From Arthrobacter sp. QXT-31 (GTDB lineage: Bacteria > Actinomycetota > Actinomycetes > Actinomycetales > Micrococcaceae): a stretch of DNA of 64,000 nt. The stretch is from assembly GCF_001969265.1 (NCBI RefSeq), contig NZ_CP019304.1, positions 3,596,001 to 3,660,000 of the forward strand, in the 5' to 3' direction. Position numbers and translations under genes: made by a program. This document shows positions 35,254 through 53,736 of the stretch, in pieces. A model generated the notes under the pieces. The model was not told the DNA's origin, searched no databases, and saw only the letters and a list, made by a program, of their open reading frames with translations. Within the stretch, counting starts at the first letter, position 1. Each line of letters opens with the position of its first letter.

Positions 35254-35644
35254 GGTTGTTTCTTCCGATCTTTGGTCAATGGTTGGCCTAAGGGTATCGT
35301 GAGCCCGGTCACCTATCCATTCAACGCTGGGAAGGCGGAAGGCATTCCGGATAGGTGCCCGCAGCAACGGTGCTTGCATTCTGCTGGTAAGTGGGGTAGA
35401 CACGCGTATGGTTTTGCCGTATCGTAGATATTTGCGTCTTCCCTGTTTACCTTCAGCCTTCATATAGCGGTGGGCTTAGCCTGTTAGCCGTTCCATCAAT
35501 GTGCCGTGAACAACGTCACCAGCATGGGCGGAACCAGGTTCCGGGTCATATAGCGGAACCGGATGGTAGCACTGCGGAGTCACTTCGCAGGGTGAAAAGC
35601 GGGGGAGATCTGAAAACGCCTGAAGGTCTGTGGAAGGATCCCTC
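35254..35644 (+). promoter_or_regulatory. thiolase-rpoB intergenic region: rpoB promoter and long leader
   Basis: TTGCAT (35374-35379) and TAGACA (35397-35402) are separated by 17 nt, the best promoter in the window, leaving a leader of about 235 nt before rpoB. A 9-nt inverted repeat CACCTATCC/GGATAGGTG at 35310-35318 and 35349-35357 lies upstream of the promoter. There is no gene. Confidence 0.6.
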
Positions 35645-39160
<3,516 letters not shown>

Positions 39161-39275
39161 GGATTACGACCAGGGAAAGGACGCGGCCCCGCCGCACTTG
39201 TCCTTTCCCTGGGCCTCACCTCCTCACCGCAACCAAGACTTCAGAATTTAGAGAACAAGAGAGAACAGGGACCAT

Positions 39276-43175
<3,900 letters not shown>

Positions 43176-43188
43176 AGCCTGATCACAG

Positions 43189-43222
43189 GGATGGTCCCGC
43201 ACCGCAAGGTGGGGGACCATCC
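43189..43222 (+). terminator. terminator behind rpoC
   Basis: A 10-bp stem GGATGGTCCC/GGGACCATCC with an apical CACC/GGTG helix and GCAA loop is followed by GCGTTT. Confidence 0.8.
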
Positions 43223-43564
43223 GCGTTTAACAGCAGGAATGCCCGCCGATTAAGGCCTCAGGGCCGTTCATGCTAGACTTGAGACCAATTGTTATTGTGG
43301 CAGTGGATGAGTGCGCCCGGACCGAGCTGAAAGGCTGGACCGAGAGCGACGTTTCCGGTTTGCAGGGTTCTTGTGCAACGTATGCCACATTTTCGCATGC
43401 CTAGGGACAGTTGCGGCCGCGAGCCACAGCGTCCTTCGGATGTGATCCGACATTAAGGCTTCGCCTCAGCTGCTCTGGAGACTTCTTCAAAGCTCGGGCG
43501 GCGGGGCAAAGAAACAGGAGAGCGGCTGTCAGAGGCCGCTCCGGATAAAACGGAGAACACGAAA
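43223..43564 (+). promoter_or_regulatory. rpsL promoter and ~280-nt leader
   Basis: TTAAGG (43250-43255) and TAGACT (43274-43279) are separated by 18 nt, and TGC before the -10 gives an extended -10. The long leader carries several hairpin-forming stretches, such as the GAGCGGC/GCCGCTC region near 43520-43545, and a distant pair TGTGGCA/TGCCACA at 43296 and 43383. There is no open frame of note. Confidence 0.55.
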
Positions 43565-43939
43565 GTGCCTACGATTAACCAGCTGGTCCGCAAGGGCCGC
43601 ACGCCGAAGGTCTCAAAGACCAAGGCTCCCGCGCTTAAGGGCAGCCCGATGCGCCGCGGTGTCTGCACCCGCGTTTACACCACCACCCCGAAGAAGCCGA
43701 ACTCGGCTCTGCGTAAGGTCGCACGTGTGCGCCTCAACGGTGGCATCGAAGTTACCGCCTACATCCCCGGTGTTGGCCACAACCTCCAGGAGCACTCCAT
43801 TGTGCTCGTCCGTGGTGGTCGTGTGAAGGACCTCCCCGGCGTTCGCTACAAGATCGTCCGCGGTGCCCTCGATACCCAGGGTGTCAAGAACCGTAAGCAG
43901 GCTCGTAGCCGCTACGGCGCAAAGATGGAGAAGAAGTAA
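43565..43939 (+). CDS. rpsL: 30S ribosomal protein S12
   Basis: S12 sits in the decoding centre. The 124 residues contain [15 protein letters not shown] with K43 and [12 protein letters not shown] with K88, both wild type, which predicts streptomycin sensitivity. The start is GTG 43565 behind GGAGAA. rpsG follows after 1 nt. Confidence 0.98.
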   Translation: MPTINQLVRKGRTPKVSKTKAPALKGSPMRRGVCTRVYTTTPKKPNSALRKVARVRLNGGIEVTAYIPGVGHNLQEHSIVLVRGGRVKDLPGVRYKIVRGALDTQGVKNRKQARSRYGAKMEKK

Positions 43940-43940
43940 T

Positions 43941-44411
43941 ATGCCTCGCAAGGGTCCGGCCCCCAAGCGGCCGCTCGTATCAGATCCCGTCTACGGCTCC
44001 CCGCTGGTCACCCAGCTGATCAACAAGGTGCTGGTTGACGGCAAGAAGTCCACCGCTGAGCGCATCGTCTACGGTGCCCTCGAAGGTGCACGCGCCAAGT
44101 CCGGCGGCGACCCCGTTGCAGCCCTCAAGAAGGCCATGGACAACGTCAAGCCGTCCCTCGAGGTCCGCTCCCGCCGTGTCGGTGGCGCCACCTACCAGGT
44201 TCCGGTTGAGGTCAAGCCGGGCCGCTCCACCGCCCTCGCCCTGCGTTGGCTGGTCGGCTACTCCAAGGCCCGCCGTGAAAAGACGATGACCGAGCGCCTC
44301 CAGAACGAAATCCTGGATGCCTCGAACGGTCTCGGTGCCGCTGTGAAGCGTCGCGAAGACACCCACAAGATGGCCGAGTCCAACAAGGCCTTCGCCCACT
44401 ACCGCTGGTAA
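43941..44411 (+). CDS. rpsG: 30S ribosomal protein S7
   Basis: S7 initiates assembly of the 30S head. The 156-residue product begins [20 protein letters not shown] and shows [20 protein letters not shown]. The ATG at 43941 is 1 nt after the rpsL stop. The frame is open further upstream inside rpsL, but that is a coincidence of overlap. Confidence 0.98.
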   Translation: MPRKGPAPKRPLVSDPVYGSPLVTQLINKVLVDGKKSTAERIVYGALEGARAKSGGDPVAALKKAMDNVKPSLEVRSRRVGGATYQVPVEVKPGRSTALALRWLVGYSKARREKTMTERLQNEILDASNGLGAAVKRREDTHKMAESNKAFAHYRW

Positions 44412-44480
44412 AACTTCCCGTACGCCGCCGGCTCAACCGAGCCGGCGGCGAACGCGTAGTCCATCCGAAAGGGAGACACC

Positions 44481-46595
44481 GTGGCACAGGACGTGCTTAC
44501 AGACCTTAGTAAGGTCCGCAACATCGGCATCATGGCCCACATTGATGCCGGCAAGACCACCACCACCGAGCGCATTCTGTTCTACACAGGTGTGAACCAC
44601 AAGATTGGCGAAACGCACGACGGCGCTTCGACCACTGACTGGATGGAACAGGAAAAGGAACGCGGCATCACCATCACGTCTGCCGCCGTGACCTGCTTCT
44701 GGGAAAACAACCAGATCAACATCATCGACACCCCCGGCCACGTGGACTTCACGGTTGAGGTTGAGCGCTCCCTGCGCGTCCTCGACGGTGCAGTTGCCGT
44801 CTTCGATGGCAAGGAAGGCGTTGAGCCGCAGTCTGAGACCGTTTGGCGCCAGGCTGACAAGTACAACGTTCCGCGTATCTGCTTCGTCAACAAGATGGAC
44901 AAGCTCGGCGCTGACTTCTACTTCACCGTGGACACCATCATCAGCCGCCTGGGTGCCAAGCCGCTGGTCATGCAGCTGCCGATCGGTGCCGAGAACGACT
45001 TCATCGGCGTCGTGGACCTGCTCTACATGCGCGCTCTGGTGTGGCCCGGCGATGCCAAGGGTGACGTGACCATGGGTGCCAAGTACGAGATCCAGGAGAT
45101 CCCGGCAGACCTGCAGGCCAAGGCCGAGGAATACCGCGCCTCCCTCGTGGAGACCGTTGCTGAGTCCTCCGAGGAACTCATGGAGAAGTACCTCGAAGGC
45201 GAAGAGCTCAGCATCGATGAGCTCAAGGCCGGCATCCGCAAGATGACCATCAACTCCGAGCTGTACCCGGTCTTCTGTGGCTCCGCCTTCAAGAACCGCG
45301 GTGTCCAGCCGATGCTTGACGCCGTCGTCGACTACCTGCCGAACCCGCTCGACGTTCCTCCGATGATCGGTCACGACCCGAAGAACGAAGAGAAGGAACT
45401 GACCCGCAAGCCGTCCGCCGAAGAGCCCTTCTCCGCTCTCGCGTTCAAGATTGCGGCCCACCCGTTCTTTGGCCAGCTCACCTTCATCCGCGTGTACTCC
45501 GGTCACGTGGAGTCCGGCGCCCAGGTGGTCAACTCCACCAAGGGCAAGAAGGAGCGCATCGGCAAGCTGTTCCAGATGCACGCCAACAAGGAAATGCCCG
45601 TCGAGGCAGCCACTGCTGGCCACATCTACGCAGCCATCGGTCTGAAGGACACCACCACTGGCGACACCCTGTGTGACTCCAGCAACCAGATCGTGCTCGA
45701 GTCCATGAGCTTCCCGGAGCCCGTGATCTCTGTTGCCATCGAGCCGAACACCAAGGGTGACCAGGAGAAGCTCTCCACGGCCATCCAGAAGCTCTCCGCT
45801 GAGGACCCGACCTTCCAGGTCTCCCTCAACGAAGACACCGGCCAGACCATCATCGCCGGCATGGGCGAGCTCCACCTGGACATCCTGGTGGACCGCATGC
45901 GCCGCGAATTCAAGGTCGAGGCCAACGTCGGCAAGCCGCAGGTTGCCTACCGCGAGACCATCAAGCGTGCCGTGGAGCGCCACGACTACACGCACAAGAA
46001 GCAGACCGGTGGTTCTGGCCAGTTCGCAAAGGTCCAGATCGCCATCGAACCGCTGGACACCGCGGAAGGCGAGCTGTACGAGTTCGAGAACAAGGTCACC
46101 GGTGGCCGTGTTCCGCGCGAGTACATCCCGTCGGTTGACGCCGGTATCCAGGATGCGCTGAACGACGGCGTCCTGGCCGGTTACCCGGTTGTCGGCATCA
46201 AGGCCACGCTGGTTGACGGCGCGTACCACGATGTTGACTCCTCGGAAATGGCGTTCAAGATCGCCGGCCGTATGGCTTTCAAGGAAGCCGCACGCAAGGC
46301 GAACCCTGTTCTGCTCGAACCGCTGATGGATGTCGAGGTCCGCACCCCTGAGGAATACATGGGTGACGTTATCGGTGACCTCAACTCCCGCCGTGGCCAG
46401 ATGCAGTCCATGGAAGACGCAGCAGGTGTCAAGGTTGTCCGCGCGCACGTTCCGCTGTCCGGCATGTTCGGCTACATCGGTGACCTGCGCTCGAAGACCC
46501 AGGGCCGCGCTGTTTACTCCATGACGTTCAACAGCTACGCCGAGGTCCCGAAGGCAGTTGCCGACGAGATCATCCAGAAGTCCCGCGGCGAGTAG
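44481..46595 (+). CDS. fusA: elongation factor G
   Basis: EF-G is the translocation GTPase. The 704 residues include the G1 loop [13 protein letters not shown] (19-31), the switch region [32 protein letters not shown], and [10 protein letters not shown]. Domain IV contains [16 protein letters not shown]. The start is GTG at 44481 behind AAAGGGAGA. Co-transcription with rpsL-rpsG is standard. Confidence 0.98.
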   Translation: MAQDVLTDLSKVRNIGIMAHIDAGKTTTTERILFYTGVNHKIGETHDGASTTDWMEQEKERGITITSAAVTCFWENNQINIIDTPGHVDFTVEVERSLRVLDGAVAVFDGKEGVEPQSETVWRQADKYNVPRICFVNKMDKLGADFYFTVDTIISRLGAKPLVMQLPIGAENDFIGVVDLLYMRALVWPGDAKGDVTMGAKYEIQEIPADLQAKAEEYRASLVETVAESSEELMEKYLEGEELSIDELKAGIRKMTINSELYPVFCGSAFKNRGVQPMLDAVVDYLPNPLDVPPMIGHDPKNEEKELTRKPSAEEPFSALAFKIAAHPFFGQLTFIRVYSGHVESGAQVVNSTKGKKERIGKLFQMHANKEMPVEAATAGHIYAAIGLKDTTTGDTLCDSSNQIVLESMSFPEPVISVAIEPNTKGDQEKLSTAIQKLSAEDPTFQVSLNEDTGQTIIAGMGELHLDILVDRMRREFKVEANVGKPQVAYRETIKRAVERHDYTHKKQTGGSGQFAKVQIAIEPLDTAEGELYEFENKVTGGRVPREYIPSVDAGIQDALNDGVLAGYPVVGIKATLVDGAYHDVDSSEMAFKIAGRMAFKEAARKANPVLLEPLMDVEVRTPEEYMGDVIGDLNSRRGQMQSMEDAAGVKVVRAHVPLSGMFGYIGDLRSKTQGRAVYSMTFNSYAEVPKAVADEIIQKSRGE

Positions 46596-46752
46596 TCCCC
46601 AGGACTGTCCACGCGACAAGCTGCGAAAACCGGGTGCGTTTCCCCTGCGGAACACACCTAGTGCGGATGGCCGGAGCCCTTGGTTCCCGCCGGGTTCCGG
46701 CCATCAGCACGAACAGGGTCTAGGCACTAGTATTAGTTCCTGAATCTGCAAT

Positions 46753-46781
46753 TTCATCAATCCAAAGCCCCCAGATAGACT
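46753..46781 (+). promoter_or_regulatory. putative tuf promoter
   Basis: TTCATC (46753-46758) and TAGACT (46776-46781) are separated by 17 nt, about 70 nt before tuf. tuf often has its own promoter inside the str operon. The remaining sequence 46596-46752 contains no gene. Confidence 0.4.
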
Positions 46782-46850
46782 TACTGGAGTTTCTGCCGCG
46801 ATAAGCGCGGTCGAAGGTAAGCCATTTGAAAAACGTTCTAGGAGGAACCT

Positions 46851-48041
46851 GTGGCAAAGGCAAAGTTCGAGCGGACTAAGCCGCACGTTAACATCGGTAC
46901 CATCGGTCACGTTGACCACGGTAAGACGACGTTGACGGCCGCCATTTCCAAGGTGCTGTACGACAAGTACCCGACTCTCAACGAGAAGCGTGACTTCGCG
47001 TCGATCGACTCTGCTCCGGAAGAGCGTCAGCGCGGCATTACCATCAACATCTCCCACGTTGAGTACCAGACCGAGAAGCGCCACTACGCACACGTAGACG
47101 CTCCGGGTCACGCTGACTACATCAAGAACATGATCACCGGTGCTGCCCAGATGGACGGCGCAATCCTCGTGGTTGCCGCTACTGACGGCCCGATGGCTCA
47201 GACCCGCGAGCACGTTCTGCTCGCCCGCCAGGTTGGTGTTCCCTACCTGCTGGTCGCGCTGAACAAGGCAGACATGGTTGAGGACGAGGAACTCCTCGAC
47301 CTCGTCGAAATGGAAGTTCGTGAGCTCCTGAGCTCGCAGGGCTTCGACGGCGACGACGCCCCGGTTATCCGCGTTTCCGGCCTCAAGGCCCTGGAAGGCG
47401 ACCCGGAGTGGGTCAAGTCCGTTGAGGACCTGATGGCTGCTGTCGACGAGTCCGTTCCGGACCCGGTTCGTGACCGCGACAAGCCGTTCCTGATGCCGAT
47501 CGAAGACGTCTTCACCATCACCGGTCGTGGCACCGTTGTGACGGGCCGCGCCGAGCGCGGTACCCTCGCCATCAACTCCGAGGTCGAGATCGTCGGTATC
47601 CGCCCGGTCCAGAAGACCACCGTTACCGGTATCGAGATGTTCCACAAGCAGCTCGACGAAGCATGGGCCGGCGAGAACTGTGGCCTGCTGCTCCGCGGTC
47701 TGAAGCGCGACGACGTCGAGCGTGGCCAGGTTGTCGTCAAGCCGGGTTCCATCACCCCGCACACCGACTTCGAGGCCAACGTCTACATCCTCTCCAAGGA
47801 CGAAGGCGGACGTCACAACCCGTTCTACTCGAACTACCGCCCGCAGTTCTACTTCCGTACCACGGACGTGACCGGCGTTATCACCCTGCCGGAAGGCACG
47901 GAAATGGTTATGCCCGGCGACAACACTGAGATGACCGTTGCGCTCATCCAGCCGATCGCTATGGAAGAGGGCCTCGGCTTCGCTATCCGTGAAGGCGGCC
48001 GCACCGTTGGTTCGGGACGTGTCACCAAGATCATCAAGTAA
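46851..48041 (+). CDS. tuf: elongation factor Tu
   Basis: EF-Tu delivers aminoacyl-tRNA to the ribosome. The 396 residues show GHVDHGKT at 19-26, the switch region [27 protein letters not shown], and [38 protein letters not shown] marks domain II. The start is GTG at 46851 behind AGGAGG. A strong terminator follows. Confidence 0.98.
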   Translation: MAKAKFERTKPHVNIGTIGHVDHGKTTLTAAISKVLYDKYPTLNEKRDFASIDSAPEERQRGITINISHVEYQTEKRHYAHVDAPGHADYIKNMITGAAQMDGAILVVAATDGPMAQTREHVLLARQVGVPYLLVALNKADMVEDEELLDLVEMEVRELLSSQGFDGDDAPVIRVSGLKALEGDPEWVKSVEDLMAAVDESVPDPVRDRDKPFLMPIEDVFTITGRGTVVTGRAERGTLAINSEVEIVGIRPVQKTTVTGIEMFHKQLDEAWAGENCGLLLRGLKRDDVERGQVVVKPGSITPHTDFEANVYILSKDEGGRHNPFYSNYRPQFYFRTTDVTGVITLPEGTEMVMPGDNTEMTVALIQPIAMEEGLGFAIREGGRTVGSGRVTKIIK

Positions 48042-48077
48042 CTCTTGCTGATTGCAGGCCTAACAGCCTGATCTTCG

Positions 48078-48116
48078 AAAACAGCCCCGCTGCTACTGGC
48101 AGCGGGGCTGTTTTTG
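48078..48116 (+). terminator. terminator behind tuf
   Basis: A perfect 16-bp stem (AAAACAGCCCCGCTGC with its complement) and a TACTG loop run into a T-run (GTTTTTG). It is a textbook intrinsic terminator for the str operon. Confidence 0.93.
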
Positions 48117-48200
48117 TCTCTGCGGCTTCAGGCTGTGGACTGCGGACCGTCACTGATAGGGTTATTGCTCGCGACAGATTCGTGGCAAAGAGGGAGCATC

Positions 48201-48326
48201 ATGGGTTGGCTTATTTTCCTGCTGGTGGTTGTCGCCGTAGTGGTGGGCGTTTTCTGGGTGAAGAAGAACTTCCGCCACGAGATTGAACGCGCCAAGCGCA
48301 TCAACCGGGCCAACAAGAACCAGTAG
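48201..48326 (+). CDS. 41-residue single-pass membrane protein
   Basis: This small protein has one N-terminal hydrophobic helix (MGWLIFLLVVVAVVVGVFWV) and a basic amphipathic tail (KKNFRHEIERAKRINRANKN). A GGGAGC ribosome-binding site precedes ATG 48201. It lies between the tuf terminator and a minus-strand gene. The function is unknown. Confidence 0.6.
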   Translation: MGWLIFLLVVVAVVVGVFWVKKNFRHEIERAKRINRANKNQ

Positions 48327-48372
48327 CAGGCGTCCGCTGTCCCGGCGGCCGGCCGTCCTGCGCAGCCCGCTT

Positions 48373-49833
48373 TCAGACCGCGCGGGTCCGTGCCCGGCTG
48401 AGCGCCTGCAGCCAGTAGAAGGACTTCTTGGGCGTGCGCTTGAGGGTCTCGAAGTCAACATGCACCAGGCCGAAGCGCTGTGAATACCCGGCGGCCCATT
48501 CGAAGTTGTCCATGAACGTCCAGACGAAGTAGCCGAGCAGTTCCACGTCGTGCGCGATGCCGCCCGGCGCCGTCGAATTGACCGCCTGGTCCAGATGGTC
48601 CGCCAGGTAATCGATCCGTCTCGAGTCGGTGATGGGGCCGGTCACGTGTTCCGGTTCAGGAAAGCTCGCGCCGCTCTCGGTGATGTACACCGGCGGCAGG
48701 GCCGGCCCGTACCGGTCTTTGAGCTCCCGGAGCAGGATGCCCAGGTGGTCCGGTGCCACCGGCCATCCGAAGCCGGTGGTGGAATATTCCGGGAAGCCCG
48801 CCAGATGGAACGGCACCCGTGCCATAGCCTGGGCGTTGCCGGCCGGGGTGTCCGGCGGGCCCTGCCCGGCAGCCACCCGGACAGGGTAGTAGTAGTTCAC
48901 CCCGTAGAAGTCGATCGGCTGGCTGATCAGGCGGAGGTCGTCGTCGGACGCCCTGGACAAGAACCTGAACCAGGGGCGGGCGGCAAGCGGCGGAGCGGGA
49001 TAGCGTCCCAGGAGGATGGGATCCGCATAGACGCGGTTCAGGACAAGGTCGAAGACCTTGGCCAGCAGCCTGTCCGCCAGCCGCCTGGTGGCAGGGCGGA
49101 CGGGGGAGTGCAGGTTGGTGACGCCGATGGACCCGGCCACGCCCGCTGCCCGGAGGGCCTGGACCGCGAGCCCGTGGCCGAGGAGCTGATGGTGAACTGA
49201 CGGCAGCGCATTGAACAGCAGGTCGCGGCCGGGGGCATGGACCCCGAGCGCGTAGCCGTTAAGCGTGACGGAGACGGGCTCGTTGAGCGTGCCCCACTGG
49301 GCCACCCGATCACCGAGCCGCTGGGCAGCGGCCGCAGCGTACTCCGCGAAGCGCTCCGCCGTGGCCCGGTTCATCCAGCCGCCGCTGTGTTCCAGGGGCA
49401 GGGGAGTGTCCCAGTGGTACAGCGTGGCCATGGGGGAGATGCCGGCCGCCAGCAGCAGGTCCACCAGCCGGTCGTAAAAGTCCAGGCCCCGCGGGTTGGC
49501 CAGGCCACGGCCCTCGGGCTGGATGCGGGGCCACGCGATGGAGAACCGGTATGAGTCGATGCCGAGTTCGCGCATGAGGGCAACGTCCTCCGGCACCCGG
49601 TTATAGTGGTCGCAGGCCACCGCCGGGGAATGCCCGTGCAGGATGCTGCCCGGCTTCGCCGCAAAGGCATCCCACCCCGAGGGCCCGCGGCCGTCCGCCG
49701 CGAGGGCGCCCTCGATCTGGAAGGCGGCGGCAGCGACGCCCAGGGTAAAACCCGGGCGCAGGCGCCCGGCAAGGTTCTGCACTGCGTCCGCGTTGACTGC
49801 TTGATCGCCGGCGTCGGCACTCTGCACGGCCAT
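48373..49833 (-). CDS. beta-glucosidase, glycoside hydrolase family 1
   Basis: This 486-residue GH1 retaining glycosidase cleaves terminal beta-glucosides or related substrates. The acid/base is E185 in WGTLNEP and the nucleophile is E386 in VYITESGAS; Ser replaces the usual Asn of ITENG. The N-terminal GFTLGVAAAAFQIEGA and C-terminal WTFMDNFEWAAGYSQRFGLV match the family. There is no signal peptide, so it is intracellular. ATG at 49833 is used, and a later start is possible. The gene interrupts the usual str-S10 order. Confidence 0.9.
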   Translation of the reverse strand: MAVQSADAGDQAVNADAVQNLAGRLRPGFTLGVAAAAFQIEGALAADGRGPSGWDAFAAKPGSILHGHSPAVACDHYNRVPEDVALMRELGIDSYRFSIAWPRIQPEGRGLANPRGLDFYDRLVDLLLAAGISPMATLYHWDTPLPLEHSGGWMNRATAERFAEYAAAAAQRLGDRVAQWGTLNEPVSVTLNGYALGVHAPGRDLLFNALPSVHHQLLGHGLAVQALRAAGVAGSIGVTNLHSPVRPATRRLADRLLAKVFDLVLNRVYADPILLGRYPAPPLAARPWFRFLSRASDDDLRLISQPIDFYGVNYYYPVRVAAGQGPPDTPAGNAQAMARVPFHLAGFPEYSTTGFGWPVAPDHLGILLRELKDRYGPALPPVYITESGASFPEPEHVTGPITDSRRIDYLADHLDQAVNSTAPGGIAHDVELLGYFVWTFMDNFEWAAGYSQRFGLVHVDFETLKRTPKKSFYWLQALSRARTRAV

Positions 49834-50264
49834 CCACCCATCATCCAACCGGAGAAGGCGGGCGGCAATGATCCTAGGCAATGACCCTGGGCAATGACCT
49901 GGGCAATGACTGCAGGGGGCCGGCAGAAGCGCCTTTAGGGCCGATTCGCATCCTCGGACAATTTCCGGCATACTAGATGAGTTGTTCAAGCGCTTCTTCG
50001 CGTCCCGATCCGGATAATGCCGGGTGCCAGGGTCCAGGCTGAAGCCCAAACATAACCCAATCCCCCTAAGGAACTGCGGGCTCGTGCGTTTTGCACAGCG
50101 CGACACGCCCGACCGCGGGGGTCGGGTGCGCCGGCAGGTTGAGGAACCCGGATTCATCCGGATTCAGCTTGTGCGGCGGGTGGTGGTTACGACCTCAAAT
50201 GCTTCGGCAGCCATACAACACGCAAGTAAACAGAGCAGCACTTACTGAAAGAGAGTCAGGCGAC
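49834..50264 (+). promoter_or_regulatory. S10 operon promoter region and long leader
   Basis: The 431-nt gap holds no convincing gene. A -10-like ATACTAGAT lies at 49970-49978 with no clear -35, which would give a leader of about 285 nt. The leader contains a hairpin (GCCCGACC/GGTCGGGT near 50107-50128) and a tandem CCGGATTCA pair at 50147-50165. A promoter for the minus-strand GH1 gene may also be here. Confidence 0.4.
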
Positions 50265-50573
50265 ATGGCGGGACAAAAAATCCGCATCCGGCTGAAGTCA
50301 TACGACCACGAGGTCATTGACGTTTCAGCACGGAAGATCGTTGAGACGGTCACGCGCGCAGGCGCAACGGTAGTCGGCCCGGTGCCGCTGCCGACGGAGA
50401 AGAACGTGTACTGCGTTATCCGCTCTCCGCACAAGTACAAGGACAGCCGCGAGCACTTCGAAATGCGCACGCACAAGCGTCTGATCGACATCATCGACCC
50501 CACGCCCAAGGCTGTTGACTCGCTCATGCGGCTCGACCTGCCGGCCGACGTGAACATCGAAATCAAGCTGTAG
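50265..50573 (+). CDS. rpsJ: 30S ribosomal protein S10
   Basis: First gene of the S10 operon. S10 acts in the 30S head and, as NusE, in transcription antitermination. The 102 residues include [20 protein letters not shown] and the loop [23 protein letters not shown] 50265 gives the usual length; longer frames upstream are leader sequence. Confidence 0.98.
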
Positions 50574-50590
50574 GGAGGTGCTGAGAGACT

Positions 50591-51241
50591 ATGACCGCAA
50601 CCCGTAACGTAAAGGGCCTGCTGGGCACGAAGCTCGGCATGACCCAGGTCTGGGACGAGAACAACAAGCTCATCCCCGTCACTGTTGTCCAGGCTGACTC
50701 CAACGTCATCACCCAGCTGCGCAACGCAGAGACTGATGGCTACGTCGCCGTTCAGATCGGCTACGGCCAGATCGATCCCCGCAAGGTCACCAAGCCGCTG
50801 GCTGGTCACTTTGAGAAGGCAGGCGTCACGCCTCGCCGCCACGTCGTCGAACTGCGCACTGCAGATGCTGACTCTTACGAGCTGGGCCAGGAGCTCTCCG
50901 TTGAGCTCTTCGAAGCCGGCCAGAAGATCGACGTCATCGGCACCACCAAGGGTAAGGGCTTCGCCGGTGTTATGAAGCGTCACGGCTTCTCCGGTGTTGG
51001 CGCCTCCCACGGTGCCCACAAGAACCACCGTAAGCCCGGTTCAATCGGTGGCGCATCCACCCCGAGCCGCGTCTTCAAGGGCATGAGAATGGCCGGCCGC
51101 ATGGGCGCCGTTCGTCACACCACGCTGAACCTCACTGTTCACGCGGTTGACGTCGAGAAGTCGCTGCTCCTGATCAAGGGCGCCGTTCCCGGTGCCCGCG
51201 GCCAGGTCGTCTTCGTACGCACCGCCGTGAAGGGAGCCTAG
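50591..51241 (+). CDS. rplC: 50S ribosomal protein L3
   Basis: L3 nucleates 50S assembly near the peptidyl-transferase centre. The 216 residues start with [20 protein letters not shown] and include the central extension [20 protein letters not shown]. It lies 17 nt after rpsJ with a GGGAGG ribosome-binding site. Confidence 0.97.
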   Translation: MTATRNVKGLLGTKLGMTQVWDENNKLIPVTVVQADSNVITQLRNAETDGYVAVQIGYGQIDPRKVTKPLAGHFEKAGVTPRRHVVELRTADADSYELGQELSVELFEAGQKIDVIGTTKGKGFAGVMKRHGFSGVGASHGAHKNHRKPGSIGGASTPSRVFKGMRMAGRMGAVRHTTLNLTVHAVDVEKSLLLIKGAVPGARGQVVFVRTAVKGA

Positions 51242-51245
51242 TTCA

Positions 51246-51866
51246 ATGGCTAACACTGTCAAGGTTGACCTGCCTGCAGAGATCTTCGACGTTCAGACCA
51301 ACGTGCCGCTGCTGCACCAGGTCGTCGTTGCCCAGCTCGCTGCTGCTCGCCAGGGTACCCACAAGACCAAGACCCGCGCCGAGGTTTCCGGTGCAGGCCG
51401 CAAGCCGTTCAAGCAGAAGGGCACCGGCCGCGCCCGTCAGGGTTCGATCCGCGCTCCGCACATGACCGGCGGTGGCATCGTCCACGGTCCCACCCCGCGT
51501 GACTACGCCCCGCGGACCCCCAAGAAGATGATTGCTGCTGCACTGCGCGGCGCTCTCTCTGACCGCGCCCGCAACGGCCGCGTCCACGTTGTGTCTGAAC
51601 TGGTTGCCGGCGACAAGCCGTCCTCCAAGGCAGCACTGGCAACCCTGCGCGGAGTTTCCGAGCGCAAGAACCTGCTGGTCGTCATCGAGCGCGCCAACGA
51701 CGTTGCTGCACTGTCCGTGCGCAACCTCGCCGAAGTTCACGTCCTGTACGTGGACCAGCTGAACACCTACGACGTCCTCGTTTCCGACGACGTAGTCTTC
51801 ACTCAGGCTGCCTACGAAGCATTCGTTGCTGACAAGGCTGCAAAGAACCAGGAGGATGCCAAGTGA
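51246..51866 (+). CDS. rplD: 50S ribosomal protein L4
   Basis: L4 lines the exit tunnel and, in E. coli, represses the S10 operon. The 206 residues contain the tunnel loop [20 protein letters not shown]. The stop overlaps the rplW GTG start by 4 nt. Confidence 0.97.
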   Translation: MANTVKVDLPAEIFDVQTNVPLLHQVVVAQLAAARQGTHKTKTRAEVSGAGRKPFKQKGTGRARQGSIRAPHMTGGGIVHGPTPRDYAPRTPKKMIAAALRGALSDRARNGRVHVVSELVAGDKPSSKAALATLRGVSERKNLLVVIERANDVAALSVRNLAEVHVLYVDQLNTYDVLVSDDVVFTQAAYEAFVADKAAKNQEDAK

Positions 51867-52168
51867 GCGCAGCCACCATCAAGGACCCGCGCGACGTCGT
51901 GCTTGCACCCGTCGTTTCGGAAAAGAGCTACGGCCTGATCGACGAGGGCAAGTACACCTTCCTGGTGGACCCCCGGTCGAACAAGACCGAGATCAAGCTG
52001 GCCGTGGAGAAGATCTTCTCCGTCAAGGTCGAATCGATTAACACCATCAACCGTGCCGGTAAGCGCAAGCGCACCAAATTCGGATGGGGAACCCGCAAGA
52101 ACACCAAGCGTGCCATTGTGACCCTCAAAGAAGGCACTATCGACATCTTCGGCGGTCCGCTCGCGTAG
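51863..52168 (+). CDS. rplW: 50S ribosomal protein L23
   Basis: L23 sits at the tunnel exit and is a docking site for trigger factor and SRP. The 101 residues include [20 protein letters not shown] and [17 protein letters not shown]. The GTG start overlaps the rplD stop. Confidence 0.97.
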   Translation: MSAATIKDPRDVVLAPVVSEKSYGLIDEGKYTFLVDPRSNKTEIKLAVEKIFSVKVESINTINRAGKRKRTKFGWGTRKNTKRAIVTLKEGTIDIFGGPLA

Positions 52169-52197
52169 CGGAGACCACTTTAACGAGGAAATAAATT

Positions 52198-53037
52198 ATG
52201 GGAATCCGTAAGTACAAGCCGACTACGCCGGGCCGTCGTGGCTCGAGCGTAGCTGACTTCACCGAAATCACGCGGTCGACGCCGGAAAAGTCGTTGGTAC
52301 GTCCGCTGCCCAAGAAGGGCGGCCGTAACAACACCGGTAAGATCACCACCCGTCACAAGGGTGGCGGACACAAGCGCCAGTACCGTCTGATCGACTTCCG
52401 TCGCCACGACAAGGACGGCGTCAACGCCCGCGTTGCCGAAATCGAGTACGATCCGAACCGCACGGCTCGCATCGCCCTCCTGCACTACGTTGATGGCACC
52501 AAGCGCTACATCATCGCCCCGAACAAGCTCAACCAGGGCGACTTCGTGGAAGCCGGCGCCAATGCTGACATCAAGCCTGGCAACAACCTGCCCCTGCGCA
52601 ACATCCCCGTGGGTACCGTTATCCACGCGGTTGAGCTGCGCCCGGGCGGCGGTGCCAAGATGGCCCGCTCCGCCGGTGCTTCTGTTCAGCTCGTCGCCAA
52701 GGAAGGCCGTTTCGCCCAGCTGCGTCTGCCCTCCGGCGAAATCCGCAACGTTGACGTGCGCTGCCGCGCCACGATCGGCGAGGTCGGCAACGCCGAGCAG
52801 TCGAACATCAACTGGGGTAAGGCTGGCCGTATGCGGTGGAAGGGCGTTCGCCCGACCGTCCGTGGTGTTGCCATGAACCCGGTTGACCACCCGCACGGTG
52901 GTGGTGAAGGTAAGACCTCCGGTGGTCGCCACCCGGTCAACCCGAACGGTAAGCCTGAAGGCCGCACCCGCCGCCCCAACAAAGAGAGCGACAAGCTTAT
53001 TGTTCGTCGCCGTCGTACTGGCAAGAACAAGCGATAG
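52198..53037 (+). CDS. rplB: 50S ribosomal protein L2
   Basis: L2 is needed for subunit association and peptidyl transfer. The 279 residues contain [20 protein letters not shown] and the highly conserved [20 protein letters not shown], with the His implicated near the peptidyl-transferase centre. Confidence 0.98.
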   Translation: MGIRKYKPTTPGRRGSSVADFTEITRSTPEKSLVRPLPKKGGRNNTGKITTRHKGGGHKRQYRLIDFRRHDKDGVNARVAEIEYDPNRTARIALLHYVDGTKRYIIAPNKLNQGDFVEAGANADIKPGNNLPLRNIPVGTVIHAVELRPGGGAKMARSAGASVQLVAKEGRFAQLRLPSGEIRNVDVRCRATIGEVGNAEQSNINWGKAGRMRWKGVRPTVRGVAMNPVDHPHGGGEGKTSGGRHPVNPNGKPEGRTRRPNKESDKLIVRRRRTGKNKR

Positions 53038-53049
53038 GAGCCTGGACAC

Positions 53050-53331
53050 ATGCCACGCAGCCTGAAAAAAGGTCCTTTCGTTGACCAGCACCTCTTTGTG
53101 AAGGTCGCAAGGGAAAACGAAAAGGGCACCAAGAACGTCATCAAGACCTGGTCCCGCCGCTCGATGATCATCCCCGACATGCTCGGGCACACGATCGCCG
53201 TGCACGACGGACGCAAGCACATCCCGGTGTTTGTCACCGAGTCGATGGTCGGGCACAAGCTCGGCGAATTCGCTCCCACGCGGACATTCCGCGGCCATGT
53301 CAAGGACGACCGTAAGGGCAAGCGCCGCTAA
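53050..53331 (+). CDS. rpsS: 30S ribosomal protein S19
   Basis: S19 contacts 16S rRNA in the 30S head together with S13. The 93 residues begin [18 protein letters not shown] and contain [20 protein letters not shown], both near-invariant. A GGAG ribosome-binding site lies in the 12-nt gap after rplB. Confidence 0.98.
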   Translation: MPRSLKKGPFVDQHLFVKVARENEKGTKNVIKTWSRRSMIIPDMLGHTIAVHDGRKHIPVFVTESMVGHKLGEFAPTRTFRGHVKDDRKGKRR

Positions 53332-53370
53332 GGCGCCTGCACTTACGTCAAAGACGAGAGAAGGAAAGCA

Positions 53371-53736
53371 ATGGAAGCCAAGGCAATTGCGCGCCACATC
53401 CGCGTAACGCCTATGAAGGCCCGGCGCGTCGTCAACCTTGTTCGTGGAAAGCAAGCGAACGAGGCTCTGGCAATTCTGAAGTTTGCCCCGCAGGCAGCTT
53501 CGGAGCCGGTATTCAAGGTAGTTCAGTCGGCAATCTCCAACGCCCGGGTCCTCGCGGACCGCGACGGCGTGGCGTTTGACGAAGGTGACCTCATCATCAG
53601 CGAAGCGTTTGTTGATGAAGGCCCGACCATGAAGCGGTTCCAGCCGCGTGCCCAGGGTCGTGCATTTCAGATCAAGAAGCGCACCAGCCACATCACCGTG
53701 GTAGTCGCTACCCCGGAGAAAGAGGAGGCTCGCTAA
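53371..53736 (+). CDS. rplV: 50S ribosomal protein L22
   Basis: L22 contributes the beta-hairpin of the exit tunnel. The 121 residues show [20 protein letters not shown] and the hairpin segment [20 protein letters not shown]. rpsC begins at the next base. Confidence 0.98.
   Translation: MEAKAIARHIRVTPMKARRVVNLVRGKQANEALAILKFAPQAASEPVFKVVQSAISNARVLADRDGVAFDEGDLIISEAFVDEGPTMKRFQPRAQGRAFQIKKRTSHITVVVATPEKEEAR

Noticed and set aside
43688..43850. Possible streptomycin-resistance change in rpsL
   Set aside because: K43 and K88 are both the sensitive residues.
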